Source: Streptomyces sp. NBC_01707
GTDB taxonomy: Bacteria; Actinomycetota; Actinomycetes; Streptomycetales; Streptomycetaceae
DNA: 64,000 nt
Assembly (NCBI RefSeq): GCF_041438805.1
Contig: NZ_CP109190.1
Location: forward strand, 6,696,001-6,760,000
Direction of reading: 5' to 3'
In this document: piece after piece, positions 57,088-64,000 of the stretch
Layout of the letters: each line of letters begins with the position of its first letter
Numbering within the stretch: the stretch's first letter is position 1
The notes under the pieces: generated by a model
Database searches by the model: none
The model's input: only the letters and a program-made list of their open reading frames with translations
Told to the model about the DNA's origin: nothing
Position numbers and translations under genes: made by a program

Positions 57088-58992
57088 GTGGCAGGCAGGA
57101 TCAATGACGACGATGTGAAGGCGGTCCGGGACGCGGTCCCGATCGACGCCGTCGTTTCGGAGTACCTCCAGCTGCGGAACGCGGGCGGGGGCAACCTCAA
57201 GGGGCTCTGCCCGTTCCACGACGAGAAGTCGCCCTCCTTCCAGGTCAGCCCGAGCAAGGGACTCTTCCACTGCTTCGGCTGCCAGGAGGGCGGCGACACC
57301 ATCGCCTTCGTGATGAAGATCGACCACCTCTCCTTCTCCGAGACGGTCGAGCGGCTCGCCGCCAAGGCGGGCATCACCCTGCGCTACGAGGAGGGCGGAT
57401 ACAACCCCTCCCACCAGCGAGGCGAGCGCATCCGGCTGGTCGAGGCGCACAAGGCCGCCGCCCAGTTCTATGTCGAGCAGCTGGACAGTCCCGAGGCGGA
57501 GATCGGCCGGAAGTTCCTGGCCGAGCGCGGCTTCGACCAGGCGGCGGCCGCCCACTTCGGCGTCGGCTACAGCCCGGCCGGCTGGGACCACCTCACCCGC
57601 TACCTCCGGGGCAAGGGGTTCAGCGACCGGGAGCTGATCACCTCGGGCCTCTCCCAGGACGGCCGCCGCGGTCCCATCGACCGCTTCCGCGGCCGGCTGA
57701 TGTGGCCGATCAGCGACACGTCCGGCGAGGTCGTCGGCTTCGGGGCCCGCAAGCTCCGCGACGACGACAACGGCCCGAAGTACCTCAACACCCCCGAGAC
57801 CGCGATCTACAAGAAGTCGCAGGTGCTGTACGGCATCGACCATGCGAAGAAGGACATCGCGAAGGCCAGCCGGGCCGTCGTCGTCGAGGGCTACACCGAC
57901 GTCATGGCCTGCCACCTCGCCGGCATCACCACCGCCATCGCCACCTGCGGTACGGCCTTCGGCGGCGACCACATCAAGATCCTCCGCCGGCTGCTGATGG
58001 ACAACGGCAGCGCCCGGGTGATCTTCACGTTCGACGGTGACGCGGCCGGCCAGAAGGCCGCCCTGCGGGCCTTCGAGGACGACCAGAAGTTCGCCGCGGA
58101 GACGTACATCGCGATCGCCCCGGACAACATGGACCCGTGCGATCTGCGCCTCGTCAAGGGCGACGAGGCCGTCCGCGACCTGGTCGAACCCCGCACGCCG
58201 CTCTTCGAGTTCGCGCTCCGCCAGATCGTCGGGCGGTACGACCTGGAGACCCCCGCGGGCCGCGGCGCCGCCCTCGACGAGGCTGCCCCCGTCGTCGCCC
58301 GGATCAAGAACAGCTCCTCGCAGCACGAGGTCGCCGTCCAGCTGGCCGGGATGCTCGGCATCCTCGACACCCAGTTCGTCGTCAAGCGCGTCGCCCAGCT
58401 GGCCCGCTGGGCCCGCGACCGCGGCGACCGGGGCCCCGCCCCTGCGCCCACCCGCGGCGGCCCCCAGCACCAGCAGGCCCGGCCCTCCGCCGGCCCGTCG
58501 GGCCCGGCGCTCCACCTCCGCAGCCCCGCCCACCGCACCGAGCGGGAGCTGCTCAAGCTCGCCCTGCAACGGCCCGCCCTGGTCTCCCCGGCCTTCGACG
58601 CCTACGGGGTCGACGAGTTCACCGCCCCGCCGTACGCGGCGGTGCGGCAGTGCATCGCGGAGGCGGGCGGCGCCGAGCGGGGCCTCGCCGACACCCGCGA
58701 GTATCTGGTCGGCGTCCTGGGCGCCGCTCCCGACGACACGGTGCGCAAGCTGGTCACCGAGCTCGCCGTGGAGGTCTTCCACGGCAAGTCCATCGACGAG
58801 GCGTACGCGGGCGAGCACCTGGTCAAGGTCCGGCTGCGCGCCGTCGACCGCCGGATCAACGACGTCCAGGGCAGCCTCAGCCGTCTCGGCAGCAATGTGG
58901 CTCCCGACCATCTGGCGGCCGCGCAGAACGAGGTCTGGGTCCTCCAGCAGTACGCCCAGTCCCTGCGTAACAACGGCGCCGACGCGCTCTGA
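57088..58992 (+). CDS. dnaG: DNA primase
   Basis: 634 residues. N-terminal zinc finger CPFH...CFGC (Cys41, His44, Cys62, Cys65); the TOPRIM core contains VVVEGYTDVMA and IFTFDGDAAGQKA; the C-terminal ~190 residues form the helicase-binding domain after a Pro/Gln/Gly-rich linker (about 445-475). It synthesises primers at the replication fork. GTG 57088 starts at VAGRINDDDVKAV. hrdA follows after 225 nt, reminiscent of the dnaG-sigma macromolecular synthesis operon. Confidence 0.96.
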   Translation: MAGRINDDDVKAVRDAVPIDAVVSEYLQLRNAGGGNLKGLCPFHDEKSPSFQVSPSKGLFHCFGCQEGGDTIAFVMKIDHLSFSETVERLAAKAGITLRYEEGGYNPSHQRGERIRLVEAHKAAAQFYVEQLDSPEAEIGRKFLAERGFDQAAAAHFGVGYSPAGWDHLTRYLRGKGFSDRELITSGLSQDGRRGPIDRFRGRLMWPISDTSGEVVGFGARKLRDDDNGPKYLNTPETAIYKKSQVLYGIDHAKKDIAKASRAVVVEGYTDVMACHLAGITTAIATCGTAFGGDHIKILRRLLMDNGSARVIFTFDGDAAGQKAALRAFEDDQKFAAETYIAIAPDNMDPCDLRLVKGDEAVRDLVEPRTPLFEFALRQIVGRYDLETPAGRGAALDEAAPVVARIKNSSSQHEVAVQLAGMLGILDTQFVVKRVAQLARWARDRGDRGPAPAPTRGGPQHQQARPSAGPSGPALHLRSPAHRTERELLKLALQRPALVSPAFDAYGVDEFTAPPYAAVRQCIAEAGGAERGLADTREYLVGVLGAAPDDTVRKLVTELAVEVFHGKSIDEAYAGEHLVKVRLRAVDRRINDVQGSLSRLGSNVAPDHLAAAQNEVWVLQQYAQSLRNNGADAL

Positions 58993-59043
58993 CGCACCCA
59001 GGTTCTGCCCGGCGGATCATCGCCGGGGCCGGCCTCCTCATGT

Positions 59044-59059
59044 GTAACCGGCCGGTTAC
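59044..59059. promoter_or_regulatory. 16-bp perfect palindrome between dnaG and the sigma gene
   Basis: GTAACCGGCCGGTTAC reads identically on both strands and can also be viewed as GTAAC-n6-GTTAC. It lies 158 nt upstream of the sigma factor start and is well placed for an operator. Confidence 0.5.
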
Positions 59060-59217
59060 GGACCGGACTCAGAAAGTCCGCGCACGCCCCTCGTGGCGGC
59101 GATGTGTCTTACCCCACACTGGGGGGCGGTGCCTGAGTCATCGGAGCGCGGTCGGCCCACTGCACGGTGGACCTCCCATCCCCGCGATCCGGCAGCGATC
59201 ACCTGGAGGTCGCCCCC

Positions 59218-60345
59218 GTGCAGACCCGGACCCTGACCACAACCGAGCGTGTCTCGGCCGTCCCCGCGCAGAACCGGGCCATGCATCATCCGGAGGCAGC
59301 GGTGGACCAACTGAGACCCGAAGCGCCCGAACCGTCGGAACCGCCCGAGGCAGTCGTCGCAGCCGACGCCGTCCTGGAGGAGCAGGCGGAGGTGCCCGAA
59401 CTCCCGGAGCCGCGTGGCCGCCCCGACAGCGGCGGGCCGTCCTCCGATCTCTTCCGTCAGTACCTGCGGGAGATCGGACGCATTCCGCTGCTCACCGCGG
59501 CGGACGAGGTGGAGCTCGCCCGCCGCGTCGAAGCCGGCCTCTTCGCCGAGGAGCGGCTCGCGAGCACCCCGGACCCGGACTCCCGACTCGCCGTCGATCT
59601 CGACCGGTTGGTGGTCATGGGGCGGATGGCGAAGCGCCGCCTGATCGAGGCGAACCTGCGTCTCGTCGTCTCCGTCGCCAAGCGCTATGTGGGCCGTGGA
59701 CTGACCATGCTCGACCTGGTCCAGGAGGGGAACCTCGGACTGATCAGGGCCGTCGAGAAATTCGACTACGCCCGGGGCTACAAGTTCTCGACGTACGCGA
59801 CCTGGTGGATCCGGCAGGCCATGTCCCGGGCCCTCGCCGACCAGGCGCGGACGATAAGGGTCCCGGTCCATGTCGTCGAGCTGATCAACCGCGTCGTACG
59901 GGTCCAGCGCCGGATGCTCCAGGAACGCGGCTACGAACCGACGCCCGAAGAGGTCGCCGCCCAGCTCGACCTGACGCCGGAACGGGTCGGTGAAGTGCTG
60001 CGGCTCGCCCAGGAACCCGTCTCGCTCCACGCGCCGGTCGGCGAGGAGGACGACGTCGCCCTCGGCGACCTGATCGAGGACGGTGACGCGGCGTCCCCCG
60101 TGGAGTCCGCCGCGTTCCTGCTGCTGCGAGAGCACCTCGAAGCGGTGCTCTCCACCCTGGGCGAGCGGGAGCGGAAGGTGGTCCAGCTGCGCTACGGGCT
60201 GGACGACGGCCGGCCCCGCACACTCGAAGAGATAGGCCGGATCTTCGGCGTGACACGCGAACGCATCCGCCAGATCGAATCCAAGACCCTCAACAAGCTG
60301 CGGGACCACGCCTTCGCCGACCAGCTCCGCGGCTACCTGGACTGA
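59218..60345 (+). CDS. hrdA: RNA polymerase principal-type sigma factor (HrdA-like)
   Basis: 375-residue sigma-70. Region 1.2 ([31 protein letters not shown]), region 2 ([39 protein letters not shown], shown by [13 protein letters not shown]), region 3, and region 4 helix-turn-helix ([23 protein letters not shown]) are all present. Region 1.1 is short and unlike HrdB, so this is an alternative Hrd factor. Position beside dnaG and the ABC exporter fits hrdA of S. coelicolor as I remember it. GTG 59218 has GGAGGT 8 nt upstream. Confidence 0.85.
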   Translation: MQTRTLTTTERVSAVPAQNRAMHHPEAAVDQLRPEAPEPSEPPEAVVAADAVLEEQAEVPELPEPRGRPDSGGPSSDLFRQYLREIGRIPLLTAADEVELARRVEAGLFAEERLASTPDPDSRLAVDLDRLVVMGRMAKRRLIEANLRLVVSVAKRYVGRGLTMLDLVQEGNLGLIRAVEKFDYARGYKFSTYATWWIRQAMSRALADQARTIRVPVHVVELINRVVRVQRRMLQERGYEPTPEEVAAQLDLTPERVGEVLRLAQEPVSLHAPVGEEDDVALGDLIEDGDAASPVESAAFLLLREHLEAVLSTLGERERKVVQLRYGLDDGRPRTLEEIGRIFGVTRERIRQIESKTLNKLRDHAFADQLRGYLD

Positions 60346-60361
60346 GGTCGTACCGAGGAGA

Positions 60362-62287
60362 TCAGTCGACCTCGGCGACCGCCTGCGCGAACTGCGCCGC
60401 ATACAGCCGGGCGTACGCCCCCTGTGCATCCAACAGCTCGTCGTGCGTGCCCTGTTCGACGATCGACCCGTTCTCCATCACCAGGATGACGTCCGCGTCC
60501 CGGATGGTGGAGAGCCGGTGCGCGATCACAAAGCTCGTACGGCCGTGCGCGAGGCGGGCCATCGCCTTCTGGATCAGCACCTCGGTACGGGTGTCGACGG
60601 AGCTCGTCGCCTCGTCGAGCACCAGGATCACGGGGTCCGAGAGGAACGCCCGCGCGATGGTGATCAGCTGCTTCTCGCCCGCGCTGACCCCGGTGCCCTC
60701 GTCGTCGATCACCGTGTCGTAACCGTCCGGCAGGGTACGGATGAAGCGGTCGGCGTGAGCCGCCCTCGCCGCCTCCTCGATCTCCTCCCGGGTGACCTCG
60801 CGCGAAGCGCCGTACGCGATGTTGTCCGCGATCGACCCGCCGAACAGCCAGGTGTCCTGCAGGACCATGCCGATTCCTGCCCGCAGCTCATCGCGCGACA
60901 TCTTCGCCACGTCGACGCCGTCGAGCGCGATCCGGCCGCCCGTCACCTCGTAGAACCGCATCAGCAGGTTGACGAGCGTCGTCTTGCCGGCGCCGGTCGG
61001 GCCGACGATCGCGACGGTGTGGCCCGGTTCGACGCTCAGCGACAGATTCTCGATGAGCGGCTTGTCCGGCTCGTAACGGAACGACACCTTCTCCAGAGAG
61101 ACACTGCCGAGCAGATCGGCCGGGCGCTCACCTGTCACCGGATCGGGGCCCTGCTCCTCGGCGTCCAGCAGCTCGAAGATCCGCTCGGCCGAGGCGACAC
61201 CCGACTGCACCAGGTTCGCCATCGAAGCGACCTGTGTCAGCGGCATCGAGAACTGCCGCGAGTACTGGATGAACGCCTGGACGTCACCGATCGACAACGC
61301 GCCCGACGCGACCCGCAGTCCACCGACGACGGCTATCAGCACATAGTTCAGGTTCGACACGAACATCATCAGCGGCTGCATGATCCCGCTGTTGAACTGC
61401 GCCCGGAAGCTCGCCTCGTACAGTGCGTCGTTCTGCTCGGCGAAGTCCTTCGCGGACTCCTCCTGCCGCCCGAAGACCTTCACCAGGGTGTGCCCGGTGT
61501 ACATCTCCTCGATATGGGCGTTGAGCTTGCCCGTCACCTTCCACTGCTGCACGAACTGCGGCTGTGACCGCTTGCCGACCTTCGTCGCCACGACCACCGA
61601 CAGCGGCACCGTGACCAGCGCGACCAGGGCGAGCAGCGGCGAGATCCAGAACATCATGATCAGCACGCCGACGATGGTGAGCAGGGAGTTGATGAGCTGG
61701 CCCATCGTCTGCTGCATCGTCTGGGAGATGTTGTCGATGTCGTTCGTCGCCCGGCTGAGCACCTCACCGCGCTTGGCCCGGTCGAAGTACGACAGCGGCA
61801 GCCGCGACAGCTTCGTCTGGATGTCCTCGCGCAGCTGGAACACGACCCGGTTGATGATCCGGATCGACAGCCGGGTGGCCACCAGCATCAGCAGACCGGC
61901 ACCGACATAGACCGCCAGCGCCGTCAGCAGTACGTGGCCCACCGCATCGAAGTCGATGCCCTGGCCCGGGGTGAAGTCGACTCCGGAGAGCAGGTCGGCC
62001 AAGGCGCTGTTGGTCTTGCGCAGGCCCTCGACGGCCTGCTCCTTCGTCGTACCCGCGGGTAGCCGCCGGCCGATGACGCCGGCGAAGACCAGGTCGGTCG
62101 CCTTGCCGAGGATCTTCGGTCCCACCACCGAGAGACCGACGCTCAACACACAGGCCGCCAGCATCGCGTACAGCGAGGCTTTCTCCGTCGCGAAGCGCTT
62201 CAGCAGCCGCTTCGACGACCCCTTGAAGTTCATGGACCGGTCGGTCGGCGCCCCGCCCGCCATCATGCGTCCGCCAGGCCCGGCCAT
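60362..62287 (-). CDS. Heterodimeric ABC exporter subunit, consensus Walker B
   Basis: 641 residues: six membrane helices (about 35-340) fused to an ATPase domain with Walker A GPTGAGKTT, a degenerate signature VSAGEKQ instead of LSGGQ, and Walker B VILVLDEATSSVD with the catalytic Glu. An N-terminal Gly/Met-rich stretch precedes helix 1. The ATG overlaps the stop of the upstream partner gene (TAATG), so both subunits are coupled. Exported substrate (drug, lipid or peptide) unknown. Ends 16 nt from the convergent sigma gene. Confidence 0.9.
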   Translation of the reverse strand: MAGPGGRMMAGGAPTDRSMNFKGSSKRLLKRFATEKASLYAMLAACVLSVGLSVVGPKILGKATDLVFAGVIGRRLPAGTTKEQAVEGLRKTNSALADLLSGVDFTPGQGIDFDAVGHVLLTALAVYVGAGLLMLVATRLSIRIINRVVFQLREDIQTKLSRLPLSYFDRAKRGEVLSRATNDIDNISQTMQQTMGQLINSLLTIVGVLIMMFWISPLLALVALVTVPLSVVVATKVGKRSQPQFVQQWKVTGKLNAHIEEMYTGHTLVKVFGRQEESAKDFAEQNDALYEASFRAQFNSGIMQPLMMFVSNLNYVLIAVVGGLRVASGALSIGDVQAFIQYSRQFSMPLTQVASMANLVQSGVASAERIFELLDAEEQGPDPVTGERPADLLGSVSLEKVSFRYEPDKPLIENLSLSVEPGHTVAIVGPTGAGKTTLVNLLMRFYEVTGGRIALDGVDVAKMSRDELRAGIGMVLQDTWLFGGSIADNIAYGASREVTREEIEEAARAAHADRFIRTLPDGYDTVIDDEGTGVSAGEKQLITIARAFLSDPVILVLDEATSSVDTRTEVLIQKAMARLAHGRTSFVIAHRLSTIRDADVILVMENGSIVEQGTHDELLDAQGAYARLYAAQFAQAVAEVD

Positions 62288-64000
62288 TATGCGGCCTCCG
62301 CTTCCGTCAGCTGGGAGAGCACGATCTCCCGGTACGTTTGATTGCCGTCCATCAGCTCGTGATGGGTGCCGGACCCGACGACCCGGCCCTCGTCGAGCAC
62401 CAGGATCCGGTCCGCGTCACGGATGGTGGACACCCGCTGCGCCACTATCACCACGGTCGCCTCGGCCGTCTCCTGCGACAGCGCCCGGCGCAGCGCGGCG
62501 TCCGTCGCGTAGTCGAGCGCGGAGAACGAGTCGTCGAAGAGATAGATCTCCGGCCGTTGTACCAGCGTCCTCGCGATCGCGAGCCGCTGCCGCTGCCCGC
62601 CGGAGACATTGGTGCCGCCCTGCGCGATCGGCGCGTGCAGCCCGTGCTCCAGCTCCTCGACGAACTCCTTGGCCTGCGCGACCTCCAGCGCGTGCCACAG
62701 CTCCTCGTCGGTCGCGTCCGGGTTTCCGTACCGCAGATTCGTCGCGACCGTCCCGGAGAACAGATACGGCTTCTGCGGAACCAGACTCACCGTCCTCGCC
62801 AGCAGCGACGGCTCCAGCGTCCGTACGTCCGTGCCGTCGACCAGCACCTGACCGTCCGTCACATCGAAGAGCCGCGGCACGAGACCGAGCAGCGTCGACT
62901 TCCCGCTGCCCGTCGACCCGATGATCGCGGTCGTCTCGCCGGGGCGTGCCACCAGATCCACCGACCGCAACACCGGCTCCTCGGCGCCCGGGTAGCGGAA
63001 GTCCGCAGCCCGCACCTCCAGATGGCCGTGAGCGCGCAGCTCCCGCACCGCCTCGACCGGCGGCACCACGCTCGAATCGGTCTCCAGCACCTCCTGGATG
63101 CGCTCGGCACACACCTCGGCGCGCGGCACCATCATGAACATGAAGGTGGCCATCATCACGGACATGACGATCTGCATCAGGTAGGAGAGGAACGCGGTCA
63201 GCGCGCCGATCTCCATCCCGCCGCTGTCGATCCGGTGCGCACCGAACCAGACCACGGCGATCGACGACACGTTCACGACCGTCATCACGGTCGGGAACAT
63301 CAGCGCCATCAGACGGCCGGTGGAGAGCGCCACATCGGTCAACTCGGTGTTGGCACCGCGGAATCGCTTCTCCTCGTACCCGTCGCGGACGAAGGCGCGG
63401 ATGACCCGGTTGCCGGTGATCTGCTCGCGCAGCACCCGGTTCACCGTGTCGAGCCGCTCCTGCATCGTGCGGAACAGCGGCCGCATCCGCCGCACGATGA
63501 GACTCACCGCGATGCCGAGCACCGGCACCACCGCGAGCAGCACCGCCGACAGCGGAACGTCCTGGCCGAGCGCCATGATGATGCCGCCGACACACATGAT
63601 CGGTGCCGAGACCATCATGGTGAACGTCATCAGGACCAGCATCTGGACCTGCTGGACGTCATTGGTCGTACGGGTGATCAGCGAGGGCGCCCCGAAGCGC
63701 CCGACCTCACGTGCCGAGAACGACTGAACGCGGTCGAAGACCGACGCCCGCACGTCCCGGCCCAGTGCGGCCGCAGTGCGCGCACCGTAGAAGACGGCCC
63801 CCGTGTTGCAGACGACCTGGGCGATGGAGACGGCGATCATGATGCCGCCGTACTGCAGGATGTAGCCCGTGTCCCCCTCGACGACACCGTTGTCAATGAT
63901 GTCCGCGTTGAGGGAGGGGAGATAGAGGGTGGCGCAGGTCTGCAGCAGCTGGAGAGCCACCAACAGCATGATCGGTTTCTTGTACGGGCCGAGACAGGCC
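62287..64000 (-). CDS. Heterodimeric ABC exporter subunit, degenerate Walker B (5' end outside window)
   Basis: At least 570 residues; the frame continues past 63969 through GPYKKPI to the window edge, so the first residues are missing. Membrane domain first, then ATPase domain with Walker A GSTGSGKS, consensus signature VSGGQRQRLAIAR, and Walker B EIYLFDDSFSALD, where Asp replaces the catalytic Glu. With the neighbour's degenerate signature this gives one active and one inactive ATP site, as in TM287/288-type heterodimers. Confidence 0.9.
   Translation of the reverse strand, partial: ACLGPYKKPIMLLVALQLLQTCATLYLPSLNADIIDNGVVEGDTGYILQYGGIMIAVSIAQVVCNTGAVFYGARTAAALGRDVRASVFDRVQSFSAREVGRFGAPSLITRTTNDVQQVQMLVLMTFTMMVSAPIMCVGGIIMALGQDVPLSAVLLAVVPVLGIAVSLIVRRMRPLFRTMQERLDTVNRVLREQITGNRVIRAFVRDGYEEKRFRGANTELTDVALSTGRLMALMFPTVMTVVNVSSIAVVWFGAHRIDSGGMEIGALTAFLSYLMQIVMSVMMATFMFMMVPRAEVCAERIQEVLETDSSVVPPVEAVRELRAHGHLEVRAADFRYPGAEEPVLRSVDLVARPGETTAIIGSTGSGKSTLLGLVPRLFDVTDGQVLVDGTDVRTLEPSLLARTVSLVPQKPYLFSGTVATNLRYGNPDATDEELWHALEVAQAKEFVEELEHGLHAPIAQGGTNVSGGQRQRLAIARTLVQRPEIYLFDDSFSALDYATDAALRRALSQETAEATVVIVAQRVSTIRDADRILVLDEGRVVGSGTHHELMDGNQTYREIVLSQLTEAEAA

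Overview
The window is a 64 kb piece of a high-GC actinobacterial chromosome, almost certainly Streptomyces. Signs are the strong G/C bias at third codon positions, frequent GTG starts with GGAGG-type ribosome sites, an HrdA-type sigma factor next to dnaG, paired tricorn-type and M4 proteases, and a housekeeping gene order that from memory resembles the dnaG/hrdA to tricorn-protease core region of Streptomyces coelicolor. No insertion sequence, prophage, CRISPR array, rRNA or tRNA gene was found. The sequence is cut inside a gene at both ends.

Left part (1-18 kb) is core metabolism and RNA/ribosome biology: a truncated tricorn protease, a HIT hydrolase, RNase Z, a probable adenine deaminase, a PfkB sugar kinase divergent from an MFS carrier, the compact phoH-ybeY-corC-yjbR-(cdd-like)-era cluster, an intracellular M4 protease paired with an emfourin-like inhibitor, leuA behind a leucine-rich leader peptide and attenuator, a TerB-like protein, recO and uppS. 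From 18 to 23 kb lies a zinc-uptake unit (znuA-znuC-znuB-zur) divergent from glyS.

The middle (23-36 kb) is accessory and regulatory: an aldo/keto reductase-TetR pair with a long inverted-repeat operator, two DHA2-type MFS exporters around a MmyB-like regulator, then dusB and ppdK, the last with a long untranslated leader.

The right part (36-64 kb) holds nitrogen assimilation split into two blocks: nirB-nirD with an extra FAD reductase (37.5-41.7 kb) and a nitrate reductase of NasA type (49-51 kb). A sirohydrochlorin chelatase at 53 kb could supply siroheme. Both blocks carry the same four-half-site upstream element at an identical distance from the start codon, pointing to a shared regulator, probably GlnR. 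Between them sit a TauE/SafE permease, a class F sortase with a repetitive cell-surface protein that lacks an LPXTG motif, a class IV aminotransferase, an FMN reductase and a secreted thermolysin-like protease. The window ends with cutA, an HAD phosphatase, dgt, a ferredoxin-reductase-like flavoprotein, dnaG, hrdA and a heterodimeric ABC exporter.

The least ordinary items are the emfourin/M4 protease pair, the sortase F/repeat-protein pair with a non-canonical anchor, the degenerate cytidine-deaminase-fold protein beside era, and several clear operator-like palindromes (CRP-type, Zur-type, TetR-type, GlnR-type).
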